Assembly (NCBI GenBank): GCA_025924315.1
Contig: JAICIO010000002.1
Coordinates: 1-64,000, forward strand
Length of the DNA stretch: 64,000 bases
Direction of reading: 5' to 3'
Source of the DNA: Phycisphaerae bacterium
GTDB taxonomy: Bacteria; Planctomycetota; Phycisphaerae; Tepidisphaerales; Tepidisphaeraceae
A model generated the notes under the pieces. That model worked only from the letters and a program-made list of their open reading frames with translations, ran no database searches and was not told the DNA's origin. This document shows, piece by piece, positions 26,163 through 33,404 of this stretch. The translations under genes were made by a program, and so were the position numbers. Each line of letters opens with the position of its first letter. Within the stretch, counting starts at the first letter, position 1.

Positions 26163-27908
26163 CTATCGTCCTACTGCCTTGTCGATCTCTTGAAATGCGA
26201 CCGCCCCTTCTGCGACCAATTCATATCCGCTTTGCGAGAGTTTCACAAACTGCGTCTTGGCCAGCGCCGCCTGAATCTCCTGCATGTTCGGCGAACGGAT
26301 GATCACATCGCGGAGCTCATCGGTCGTTCGCAGGAGTTCGAAAAACGCCCGGCGCCCCGCGAAGCCGGTTCCGAGGCATCGCATGCAGCCGACGGGAACG
26401 AAGATCTTCTCAACCTTTTCCCCCGCCGGGCCCATCGCCTCGCGCTGTTCCTGCGTTGGCTTCACCGGTTTCTTGCAGTATTTGCAAAGCTGTCGAACCA
26501 ACCGCTGCGCCAGCGCCAAGTGCAAACCCTGCGCGATCAAATACGGCTCAACGCCCAGATCGAGCAGCCGGAAGATCGTGCCGATCGTGTCCTTGGTATG
26601 AATAGTAGAAAAGACGAGGTGTCCTGTAATCGCCGCCTGCATCGCAATGCGCGCGGTTTCGGAATCGCGCACTTCGCCGACCAGAATCACATCCGGGTCC
26701 TGTCGCAAAACCGAGCGAAGCAGCGCCGAAAACGATTTGCCTTCCTCTTCGTTCACCGGGATCTGCGTCACGCCTTCGAGCTGGATTTCGACCGGATCTT
26801 CGATCGTCACGACGTTACGACGATTGACCTCGATGCTTCTTACCAGCGAATAAAGCGACGTCGTCTTACCGGAACCGGTGGGCCCCGCGACGAGAATCAT
26901 GCCGGCGTCCGCTCGCACCGCATTTCCGAGTTCATCGAGCATCCAGCGCGGCATATTCAGATCCGTCGCGCGAAGCGGCGCGTTGGCGGCGTCGAGGATA
27001 CGAATCACCAGCTTCTGTCCGTAAACCGCCGGGGCAAAACTCACGCGATAATCCACCCGGCGATGCGAGCCGCCGGTCTTTCCCCCGCCCGGGACGCGCG
27101 ATGCGAAGTGCCCTTCCTGAATGGCGTTACGCTGCGAAATGTCGATGTCGCTCAGCACCTTCACGAGCGTCGCGAGGCGGTGTCCGACCTGGGTCGGCAA
27201 CCGCGCGACGTCCACCATCGTGCCGTCGATACGCAATCGCGTCTGGTAGCAATCCTGCCGCGGTTCGATGTGAATGTCGGTCGTCCGCGACCGGAAGCAG
27301 ACAAGCATGACCAAACGGAAAATATCGACCGCCTCGCGACGATGACCCGCCGCGTGGGGCTTCCCGGCCTCGTGAATCAGCTGCCCGCGCGAGTTGATCA
27401 GGGCAATGTCGTGCTCGCCGAAGTTGTGGTCGGGCAATGACTCGGCCAGCTCTTCGAGCGATTGCTCGAAATCCACATCAGCACTGAGCGCCTGTCCGCT
27501 GAGCGTCGCCGGAGCGAGCGTTGGGCCGGAAAGGCCGTCGTCGACCACGTCCTCGGCCGTCAGCGTTTCCAGATCCTCGCCGTTGCCGTTTGCGCTGCTG
27601 ACTTGCCCCGCCTCATCCGCGCCGGGAATCACCAGGCGGATCATGGTTTTCCCGATCGTGATCACGTCGCCATGGGCCAGTGTGGCCGTGCGAATGATCT
27701 GGCCGTTCAGTCGTGTGCCGTTGGAAGAATTGAGATCGCGCACGCGAAAGCGATCGCCTTCGCGCTCGACAACGCAGTGCTGGCGACTGGACATTCCGTC
27801 CGAAAGCACCACCAAGTTGGTGGGATGCCGGCCGATCGAAATCGGCTTATCCACCGTGACTTGCGAGTGCCCGGTCGGCGTGTGAATTTCGAGATACGGC
27901 TTTTCCAT
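26163..27908 (-). CDS. FHA-domain GspE/PilB-type secretion ATPase
   Basis: The product has 581 residues. Residues about 1-95 form an FHA phosphothreonine-binding domain: 'SIGRHPTNLVVL', 'SSRQHCVV', 'LNSSNGTRLNGQ'. The rest is a GspE/PilB ATPase: 'PRQDCYQTRLRIDGTM', Walker A 'GPTGSGKTTS' near 345, Asp box 'TIEDPVE', Walker B 'DVILVGEVRDSETA', His box 'VFSTIHTKD' and a four-Cys zinc motif 'CKYC...CMRC'. These ATPases polymerise type IV pili or type II secretion pseudopili. The usual N1 domain is replaced by FHA, implying recruitment by a Ser/Thr-phosphorylated partner. No other pilus genes are adjacent; a pseudopilin is 18 kb away. Confidence 0.93.
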   Translation of the reverse strand: MEKPYLEIHTPTGHSQVTVDKPISIGRHPTNLVVLSDGMSSRQHCVVEREGDRFRVRDLNSSNGTRLNGQIIRTATLAHGDVITIGKTMIRLVIPGADEAGQVSSANGNGEDLETLTAEDVVDDGLSGPTLAPATLSGQALSADVDFEQSLEELAESLPDHNFGEHDIALINSRGQLIHEAGKPHAAGHRREAVDIFRLVMLVCFRSRTTDIHIEPRQDCYQTRLRIDGTMVDVARLPTQVGHRLATLVKVLSDIDISQRNAIQEGHFASRVPGGGKTGGSHRRVDYRVSFAPAVYGQKLVIRILDAANAPLRATDLNMPRWMLDELGNAVRADAGMILVAGPTGSGKTTSLYSLVRSIEVNRRNVVTIEDPVEIQLEGVTQIPVNEEEGKSFSALLRSVLRQDPDVILVGEVRDSETARIAMQAAITGHLVFSTIHTKDTIGTIFRLLDLGVEPYLIAQGLHLALAQRLVRQLCKYCKKPVKPTQEQREAMGPAGEKVEKIFVPVGCMRCLGTGFAGRRAFFELLRTTDELRDVIIRSPNMQEIQAALAKTQFVKLSQSGYELVAEGAVAFQEIDKAVGR

Positions 27909-28221
27909 CAGCGACTACAACTCCCGCGCACCCGCCCTTTTGATTATTGTACCGAACCTGCCCAAAAGTCGTAGTTTGAACCGGTTCCAGCGTAACCGCG
28001 AAGTGACGGTGAATCAATTAATTAACTCCGATACGTGAGCCGGGCAACGGAGGTATGTGATCTCAGCAAGAACCCGGACTTCCGCTTGCGGTTTCGCAGA
28101 TCGAATCCGTGTTGATCTGCGAAACCGCCAAGCGGTAACCGAGCGCTCATGCCTTCTCTGGCACAGTTCCCCCCCACGCCTATAATTCCTCCGCTTCGCA
28201 AGTCCTTCGAACGGAGTCACC
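27909..28221. other. intergenic region between divergent genes
   Basis: It holds a palindromic repeat of family C (28082-28135). Near 27945 there is a possible minus-strand -10 (TACAAT on that strand) for the FHA-ATPase gene. A GGAG ribosome site at about 28212 serves the next gene. Nothing else was recognised. Confidence 0.6.
28082..28135. repeat. palindromic repeat, family C, copy 1
   Basis: CCGCTTGCGGTTTCGCAGATC (written 5' to 3' from 28082) pairs with the arm ending ...CGAAACCGCCAAGCGG at 28135. Other copies are at 33243-33303 and 57406-57461. Confidence 0.88.
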
Positions 28222-29457
28222 TTGGCCCAGCGGTTTTTGCAGCAGACGTTTCCCAATGGCCTCACCTTACTCGCCGAGCAGATGCCCGGCATGCAATCCG
28301 GTGCAATGACGCTGCTGGTGACGGCCGGTTCGTCCAACGATCCGATCAACCAGTCCGGCGCCGCCACGGTCCTGGCCGACCTCATCCTGCGTGGCGCCGG
28401 CGACCGCGATAACCGCCAGCTGACCGAATACCTCGACAGCCTCGGCCTGCAGCGTTCCAGCAGCGTCGGCGTGCACCACACGCGACTGGGTTGCGCAGCG
28501 CTGGCGGGCAAAGTCATCGAAGGCCTCCCCGCGTATGCCGATATCGTCCAGCGTCCGCAGATGCCCGGCCCCGGTTTTCAGGCCGGCCGAGACCTCGCGC
28601 TACAAGCCCTCGCCGGAATAGACGACGATCCGCGGCAAAAGTTGATGATCAAATTGCGCGAGTGGGCCTGGCCTTCGCCCTATGGGCGCTCTTCCATGGG
28701 CACGAAGGAAGATCTTGAAAAGCTCACGCTCGAAGACGCCAGGAACGATTTCGCCACGCGGTTCGGCCCGAAAAATGCAATTATCTCATTTGCGGGCAAT
28801 GTCGATTTCAACCAGCTCAAAACCGAGATCGAAAAACATTTCGGAAACTGGAAGCAGCAGCCCGGCCTGACGATCCCGCGAACGCCTCCGCCCGGAAATC
28901 TGCATCACCTGACGCAGGAAAGCGAGCAGACCCACATCGGCATTGCCTATCCATCGATTACGGAAACCCATCCCGACTATTACAGCGCGCGAATGGCCGT
29001 CGAGATCCTCAGCGGTGGAATGAGCGGCCGGCTCTTCACCGAAGTCCGCGAAAAACGCGGGCTCTGCTATTCGGTCGGCGCCAGCTACAGCTCTCTCAAA
29101 GAATTCGCGAGCATCTTCGGCTACGCCGGCACGAGCAACGATCGCGCGCAAGCCACGCTCGACTGCTTCATCGCCGAACTCCACCGTTTAAGCGACGGCG
29201 TAACCAACGACGAGCTCGACCGCGCCAAGATCGGCCTGAAGGCCAGCACGATCATGACCGGCGAATCGACCAGCGCGAGAGCCGGCACGATCGCGCACGA
29301 CTTCTTCATCCGCGGACGCATCCGCACGCTCGAGGAAATCAAAGACGCCATCGACGCGGTGACGGTTGATCAAGTCAACGCCTATCTGAAGAACAACAAA
29401 CCGGGCCCCTTCACCATCGTGACCGTCGGCCCCAAACCCTTGAATGTTCCGAAATAG
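28222..29457 (+). CDS. M16-family peptidase homologue, inactive-type subunit
   Basis: TTG start at 28222 with GGAG six bases upstream; 411 residues. The M16 fold is clear: 'FPNGLTLLAEQMPGMQSGAM' start, 'SMGTKEDLEKLTLEDAR', 'ISFAGNVDFNQLKTEIEKHF' and 'EVLSGGMSGRLF'-like text near 265. The zinc/catalytic HxxEH is replaced: where the family has G-x-x-H-F-L-E-H, this protein reads 'GAATVLADLILRG'. It keeps the C-terminal R/Y substrate-binding element, 'LFTEVREKRGLCYSV'. It therefore looks like the non-catalytic subunit of a heterodimeric M16 peptidase. The HxxEH-bearing partner is at 31915. Confidence 0.92.
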   Translation: MAQRFLQQTFPNGLTLLAEQMPGMQSGAMTLLVTAGSSNDPINQSGAATVLADLILRGAGDRDNRQLTEYLDSLGLQRSSSVGVHHTRLGCAALAGKVIEGLPAYADIVQRPQMPGPGFQAGRDLALQALAGIDDDPRQKLMIKLREWAWPSPYGRSSMGTKEDLEKLTLEDARNDFATRFGPKNAIISFAGNVDFNQLKTEIEKHFGNWKQQPGLTIPRTPPPGNLHHLTQESEQTHIGIAYPSITETHPDYYSARMAVEILSGGMSGRLFTEVREKRGLCYSVGASYSSLKEFASIFGYAGTSNDRAQATLDCFIAELHRLSDGVTNDELDRAKIGLKASTIMTGESTSARAGTIAHDFFIRGRIRTLEEIKDAIDAVTVDQVNAYLKNNKPGPFTIVTVGPKPLNVPK

Positions 29458-29461
29458 ATTT

Positions 29462-29537
29462 GCCACCGATGGGGCACCGATGCACACCGATAAAAGAATT
29501 TTTCTTCATCGGTGTTCATCAGTGCCCCATCTGTGGC
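29462..29537. repeat. inverted repeat, family H
   Basis: GCCACCGATGGGGCACCGAT (from 29462) pairs with the arm ATCGGTGTTCATCAGTGCCC (from 29508) across an A/T-rich loop. It lies between an M16 gene and the SGNH gene and may also terminate transcription. Confidence 0.85.
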
Positions 29538-29568
29538 TAAATTCCTTTCTTCCTCTCTCGGAGCACAC

Positions 29569-30810
29569 ATGAAAAAGTTTCTCTGTCTCTTCTCGGTGGC
29601 ACTCTGCACGTTCGCTGTCCGCGCCGATTCGAACGTCCTTCAAGACGGCGATCGCGTCGCGATCATTGGCGATTCGATCACCGAGCAGAAGCTCTACTCC
29701 GTTTACATGGAAGATTACCTGCTGATGTGTCAGCCGAAGAAGAATCTTCAGACGATACAGTTCGGCTGGGGCGGGGAAACATCCTGGGGCTTTTACGATC
29801 GCATGAAGAACGACACGCTCCCGTATAAGCCCACCGTCGCCACCACGTGCTACGGCATGAACGACGGCGGATATGGACCGCTCAAGCCCGACCTCTACAA
29901 AAAGTACATCGAGTTCGAGAACAAAGTTTCCAGCGGACTGAAAGAAGGCGGCGTGCGCTTCCTCGTCGTCGGCTCGCCCGGCGCGGTCGACACGACGACG
30001 TTCCACGTCTTCAACACCCCGCCGGAGGTTTACAACAAAACGCTCGGCCAGCTCGCAGAAGCCGCACACACCGTCGCCGGCGAAAACGACGCCGCCTTCG
30101 CGGACGTTCACGCCATCATGATGGACGTCATGGCCAAGGCGAAGGAAAAGTTCGGCAAGGATTATCAAGTCGCCGGCCCGGACGGTGTCCACCCGGGCCC
30201 CAACGGCCATCTCATCATGGCCTACGCGTTTCTCAAAGCCCTCGGCTGCGACGGAAACATCGGCGCGATCGATGTCGATCTGAAAACAAAACAAACCACC
30301 GCCACCGACGGACACAAGGTCTTGAAAGGCGACCCGACCGCCGAGATCGAAATCGAAAGCACGCGCTATCCGTTCTGCTTCACGGACGAAAACGTGCAGA
30401 AGATCGCGTGGCTCTTTCCCTTCAACCCCGACCTCAACCGCTTCATGCTCAAAGTGACGGGACTCGAATCGCAATACGCCAAAATCACCTGGGGCAGCGA
30501 AACCAAAACGATCGACGCGAGAGACCTCGCCGCCGGCGTGAACCTCGCCGCCGAGTTCCCCAACAACCCGTTCGTCGAGCCGTTCAAGAAAGTCGAAAAG
30601 CTCATTCGAGACCAGCAAAACTTCGAAACCCCCGCGGTGAAGGAAATCATCCACTCCCTCCCGCGCTGGAAAGAAACCATGCCCGAAGACGCGGACGTCC
30701 TCGAAAAAATCCGCACCGACGTGATGACCAAGCAACAAAAGCTCTCCGACGCCGCCCGAGCCGCCGTCGTTCCCGTGACACACACGATCAAGATTGAATC
30801 TCAAAAGTAG
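29569..30810 (+). CDS. secreted SGNH/GDSL hydrolase
   Basis: ATG at 29569 has GGAG six bases upstream and opens a signal peptide (about 1-20, ending VRA); longer in-frame starts read into the repeat. About 413 residues. Block I 'IIGDSITEQ' carries the nucleophile Ser, block II 'GWGGETS' supplies the oxyanion Gly, block III 'CYGMNDGGY' has the Asn, and block V 'PDGVHPGPNGH' has the Asp and His. It is an esterase of the carbohydrate- or lipid-acetyl type. The C-terminal 150 residues form an added beta-rich region. The substrate is unknown; planctomycetes carry many such enzymes for polysaccharide use. Confidence 0.9.
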   Translation: MKKFLCLFSVALCTFAVRADSNVLQDGDRVAIIGDSITEQKLYSVYMEDYLLMCQPKKNLQTIQFGWGGETSWGFYDRMKNDTLPYKPTVATTCYGMNDGGYGPLKPDLYKKYIEFENKVSSGLKEGGVRFLVVGSPGAVDTTTFHVFNTPPEVYNKTLGQLAEAAHTVAGENDAAFADVHAIMMDVMAKAKEKFGKDYQVAGPDGVHPGPNGHLIMAYAFLKALGCDGNIGAIDVDLKTKQTTATDGHKVLKGDPTAEIEIESTRYPFCFTDENVQKIAWLFPFNPDLNRFMLKVTGLESQYAKITWGSETKTIDARDLAAGVNLAAEFPNNPFVEPFKKVEKLIRDQQNFETPAVKEIIHSLPRWKETMPEDADVLEKIRTDVMTKQQKLSDAARAAVVPVTHTIKIESQK

Positions 30811-30825
30811 CGAATACTTAACTCC

Positions 30826-30866
30826 CTCTCCCCACCGGGGAGAGGGATGGGGAGAGGGAGAGCGCA
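30826..30866. repeat. GGGGAGAGGG palindromic repeat, copy 1
   Basis: CTCCCTCTCCCC and GGGGAGAGGG units flank each other and repeat between the SGNH and alpha/beta hydrolase genes. A related palindrome, CCCTCTCCCCAGTGGGGAGA, is near 33372-33394. Confidence 0.75.
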
Positions 30867-30881
30867 CTCAGGAATCTCTCA

Positions 30882-31760
30882 ATGCCCGACGCCCGCGAGC
30901 GGATGATCGATACCAACGGCGTGAAGCTCTGGACGACGCGCCAGGGTTTTGGCGTGCCCGTTGCGTTACTTCATGGTGGTCCCGGCGCATGCGACTACCT
31001 CGCGCCCATCGCCGAGATGATCGAAGACCTCGCAGAATGCCTTCGATTCGATCAGCGCGGTTGCGGGCGTAGCGAAAACAAACCACCCTACGACGTGGCA
31101 AGCGCCGTCGCCGACCTCGATGGTTTGCGAAGCGCGTGTGGCGTGAACCAATGGACCGTCATCGGCCATTCCTGGGGCTGCTGTCTCGCCCTCGCGTACG
31201 CGGTCGAGCATCCCGATCGCGTCACATCCCTCATCCTTATCTCCCCGCATCAACTCCTCGGCCGCGGACCATGGAGCAATGAATACCGCACCAACTTCAG
31301 CCTGCGGCTCAAAAGCGAAACGCTCCATCGCTACCGCGAATTGCGCGAGCGCTTGCCGAATGCGTCGCCGGACGAAGCGAAGCAGATCCAGGACGAGCTC
31401 ATCGAAATTCAGCGCCCGACCGACTATGCGCACGGAACGGATCCGTCGAAGTTCCTGCACTTCGACCACGCACCCGCCCACGAGGTGAACGCGCTCCTCA
31501 ACAGATCCTGGTACACCCACGCGGCCGACGCAGAATTCCAAGCCAGCGCGAAAGCAATAAGAACGCCCAAACTCCTTCTCCACGGCGAAGAAGATCCGCG
31601 CCCCGCGTGGCCCAATAAACAATTCGCGGAGGATTCGACGAACTCGCTCTTTCGATTGATCCCCAAGGCCGGCCATTTCCCCTGGATCGAAAATCCCGAA
31701 GTCCTCGCCGCCGCCCTCCGCAGCTTTCTGGTCCGCCACGCCGGAGCGACTACAATATGA
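30882..31760 (+). CDS. alpha/beta hydrolase, proline iminopeptidase-like
   Basis: The product has 292 residues with no signal peptide, so probably cytosolic. 'LLHGGPGACDYL' supplies the oxyanion hole (HGGPG, typical of proline iminopeptidases), 'VIGHSWGCCLALAYA' the nucleophile Ser, 'LLLHGEEDPRPAW' the acid and 'KAGHFPWIENP' the His. A cap domain lies at about 130-210. Proline iminopeptidases free N-terminal proline from peptides, but HGGPG enzymes also hydrolyse other small esters and amides. It lies between the two M16 homologues, hinting at a peptide-degradation cluster. Confidence 0.85.
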   Translation: MPDARERMIDTNGVKLWTTRQGFGVPVALLHGGPGACDYLAPIAEMIEDLAECLRFDQRGCGRSENKPPYDVASAVADLDGLRSACGVNQWTVIGHSWGCCLALAYAVEHPDRVTSLILISPHQLLGRGPWSNEYRTNFSLRLKSETLHRYRELRERLPNASPDEAKQIQDELIEIQRPTDYAHGTDPSKFLHFDHAPAHEVNALLNRSWYTHAADAEFQASAKAIRTPKLLLHGEEDPRPAWPNKQFAEDSTNSLFRLIPKAGHFPWIENPEVLAAALRSFLVRHAGATTI

Positions 31761-31773
31761 ATACTTGTAGTGA

Positions 31774-31890
31774 CACGGGCGCTTCGCCCGTGCGCAGAAA
31801 AGAAGAAAAAATGAACCACGAAGCCACAAAGACACGAAGCGTCCGTTCAACTTGAAACGCCAGCTTCGTGTCTTCGTGTCTTAGTGGTTT
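31774..31890. repeat. hairpin plus inverted repeat family E, copy 1
   Basis: CACGGGCGCTTCGCCCGTG (31774-31792) is a perfect hairpin soon after the hydrolase stop. It is followed by a long inverted repeat: AACCACGAAGCCACAAAGAC at 31814 pairs with GTGTCTTCGTGTCTTAGTGG ending near 31887. A related copy of the second element is at 63441-63507. Confidence 0.82.
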
Positions 31891-31914
31891 ATACTACTTT
31901 TAGAGAATTGATAT

Positions 31915-33144
31915 ATGCCTCTGACTTTTCAACATCATCAGTTAAAAAACGGCCTCGACATCGTCGCGGAGATCAACCCTGATTCGCACTCCTTCGCGGC
32001 CGGCTTCTTCGTGAAAACCGGCGCGCGCGATGAAGCGACCGACATCAACGGCGTCTCGCATTTCCTCGAGCACATGATGTTCAAAGGCTCGAGCACATAC
32101 ACCTGGGAAGACGTCAACCGCATCTTCGACGAGATGGGCGCGCGCTACAACGCGTTCACCAGCCAGGAAATGACCGCCTACTACGCGAACGTCCTTCCCG
32201 AATTCACCGAGCGCACCATCGAGCATCTCGCTCACCTGCTTCGCCCCGCCATTCGGAATGAGGATTTCACGACGGAGAAGAACGTGATCCTCGAAGAGAT
32301 CGCGATGTATCTCGACGATCCGGGGCATCGGCTTTATGAGAAGGTGATGGAGTCGCACTTCGCAAACCATCCGCTGAGCCTCAGCGTGCTCGGCTCGGCC
32401 GACTCGATCAAAAAGCTCGAGCGCGATCAGATGGCGAATTATTTCAAGAGCCGCTACGGCCCCGGCAACATGGTGCTGTCGGTCACCGGCCGTCTCGATT
32501 TCGATGAAGTCGTGCGCCTGACGGAAAAGTATTGCGGCGATTGGCCGCGCGTGAATGCGCCGCGGGAGAATCTCAATCCGATCTACACGCCCCGCCGCGA
32601 ATACCTCACCGATGCGAAGCTCAATCGCAATTACACGATGGGCATGACCCCCGGCCCGAGCAGCCAGGACGATCGCCGCTTCGCCGCGCGCGTCCTCGCC
32701 GACGTCATCGGCGATTCCGACGGCTCGCGCTTCTACTGGGCCCTGGTCGACAACGCCATCGCGGAAGACGCCGACTTCGGCTTCTACCCCCACGACGGCT
32801 GCGGAAGTTTTTATATCTCCCTCACCACCGACCCCGAGCGCACCGATCAGGCGATGAAGATCGCGCTCGATGAGCTGAACAAGGTGAAAACCGATCTAAA
32901 GGATGACGAAGTCGATCGTGCGAAAAACAAAATCGCCAGCAGTCTGGTGCTCAGCGGCGAAGTCCCCATCGGCCGCATGCGGGCGATCGGCTCCCAGTGG
33001 CTCTATAACCACGAATACCGCAGCCTCGAAAAAGACATGGCGACGCTGATGAGCGTCACACCGGCGTCACTGCGACAGCTGATGAAGGATTTCCCGTTCG
33101 ACCCGATGACGATCGTGACGCTGGGACCGGGGGAAAAGAAGTAA
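31915..33144 (+). CDS. M16-family zinc peptidase, catalytic subunit
   Basis: The product has 409 residues. The zinc-binding and catalytic motif is intact: 'HFLEH' at residues 49-53, with the third ligand Glu in 'NVILEEIAMYLDDPGHRLYE' about 75 residues later. Conserved 'VLGSADSIKKLERDQMANYF' and 'NMVLSVTGRLDFDEVV' follow. At the place where the family has LxxxxREKxGLxYxV, this protein reads 'RFYWALVDNAIAEDADFG' and lacks the R/Y pair. That pair is present in the gene at 28222, so the two proteins together make a complete active site. No signal peptide is evident. Its start has no strong ribosome site. Confidence 0.94.
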   Translation: MPLTFQHHQLKNGLDIVAEINPDSHSFAAGFFVKTGARDEATDINGVSHFLEHMMFKGSSTYTWEDVNRIFDEMGARYNAFTSQEMTAYYANVLPEFTERTIEHLAHLLRPAIRNEDFTTEKNVILEEIAMYLDDPGHRLYEKVMESHFANHPLSLSVLGSADSIKKLERDQMANYFKSRYGPGNMVLSVTGRLDFDEVVRLTEKYCGDWPRVNAPRENLNPIYTPRREYLTDAKLNRNYTMGMTPGPSSQDDRRFAARVLADVIGDSDGSRFYWALVDNAIAEDADFGFYPHDGCGSFYISLTTDPERTDQAMKIALDELNKVKTDLKDDEVDRAKNKIASSLVLSGEVPIGRMRAIGSQWLYNHEYRSLEKDMATLMSVTPASLRQLMKDFPFDPMTIVTLGPGEKK

Positions 33145-33242
33145 GCGTCAAGCGCGAGCACATCCTCCGTCTCCTCACAGGGGAGAGGCGAGCCGCGCGA
33201 GAGTTCGAGACCGGACCTTCGCGCGAAACGCGCGATATCTTC

Positions 33243-33303
33243 TGCGAAACCGCAAGCGACGCCGATCGCGCCATTCCGCATCGGGGTCGCTTGCGATTTC
33301 GCG
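33243..33303. repeat. palindromic repeat, family C, divergent copy
   Basis: TGCGAAACCGCAAGCGAC (33243-33260) and GTCGCTTGCGATTTCGCG (33286-33303) are near-perfect inverted arms. The sequence is related to the copies at 28082 and 57406. A CCCTCTCCCC palindrome follows near 33372. Confidence 0.8.
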
Positions 33304-33404
33304 GACGTTAATGCGCCGGCACTGCATCCGACCGTTATCAAGCTACCGCGCCGCTCGCCCCACTCCCGAGCCCTCTCCCCAGTGGGGAGAGGGGGTAAAG
33401 ACGG

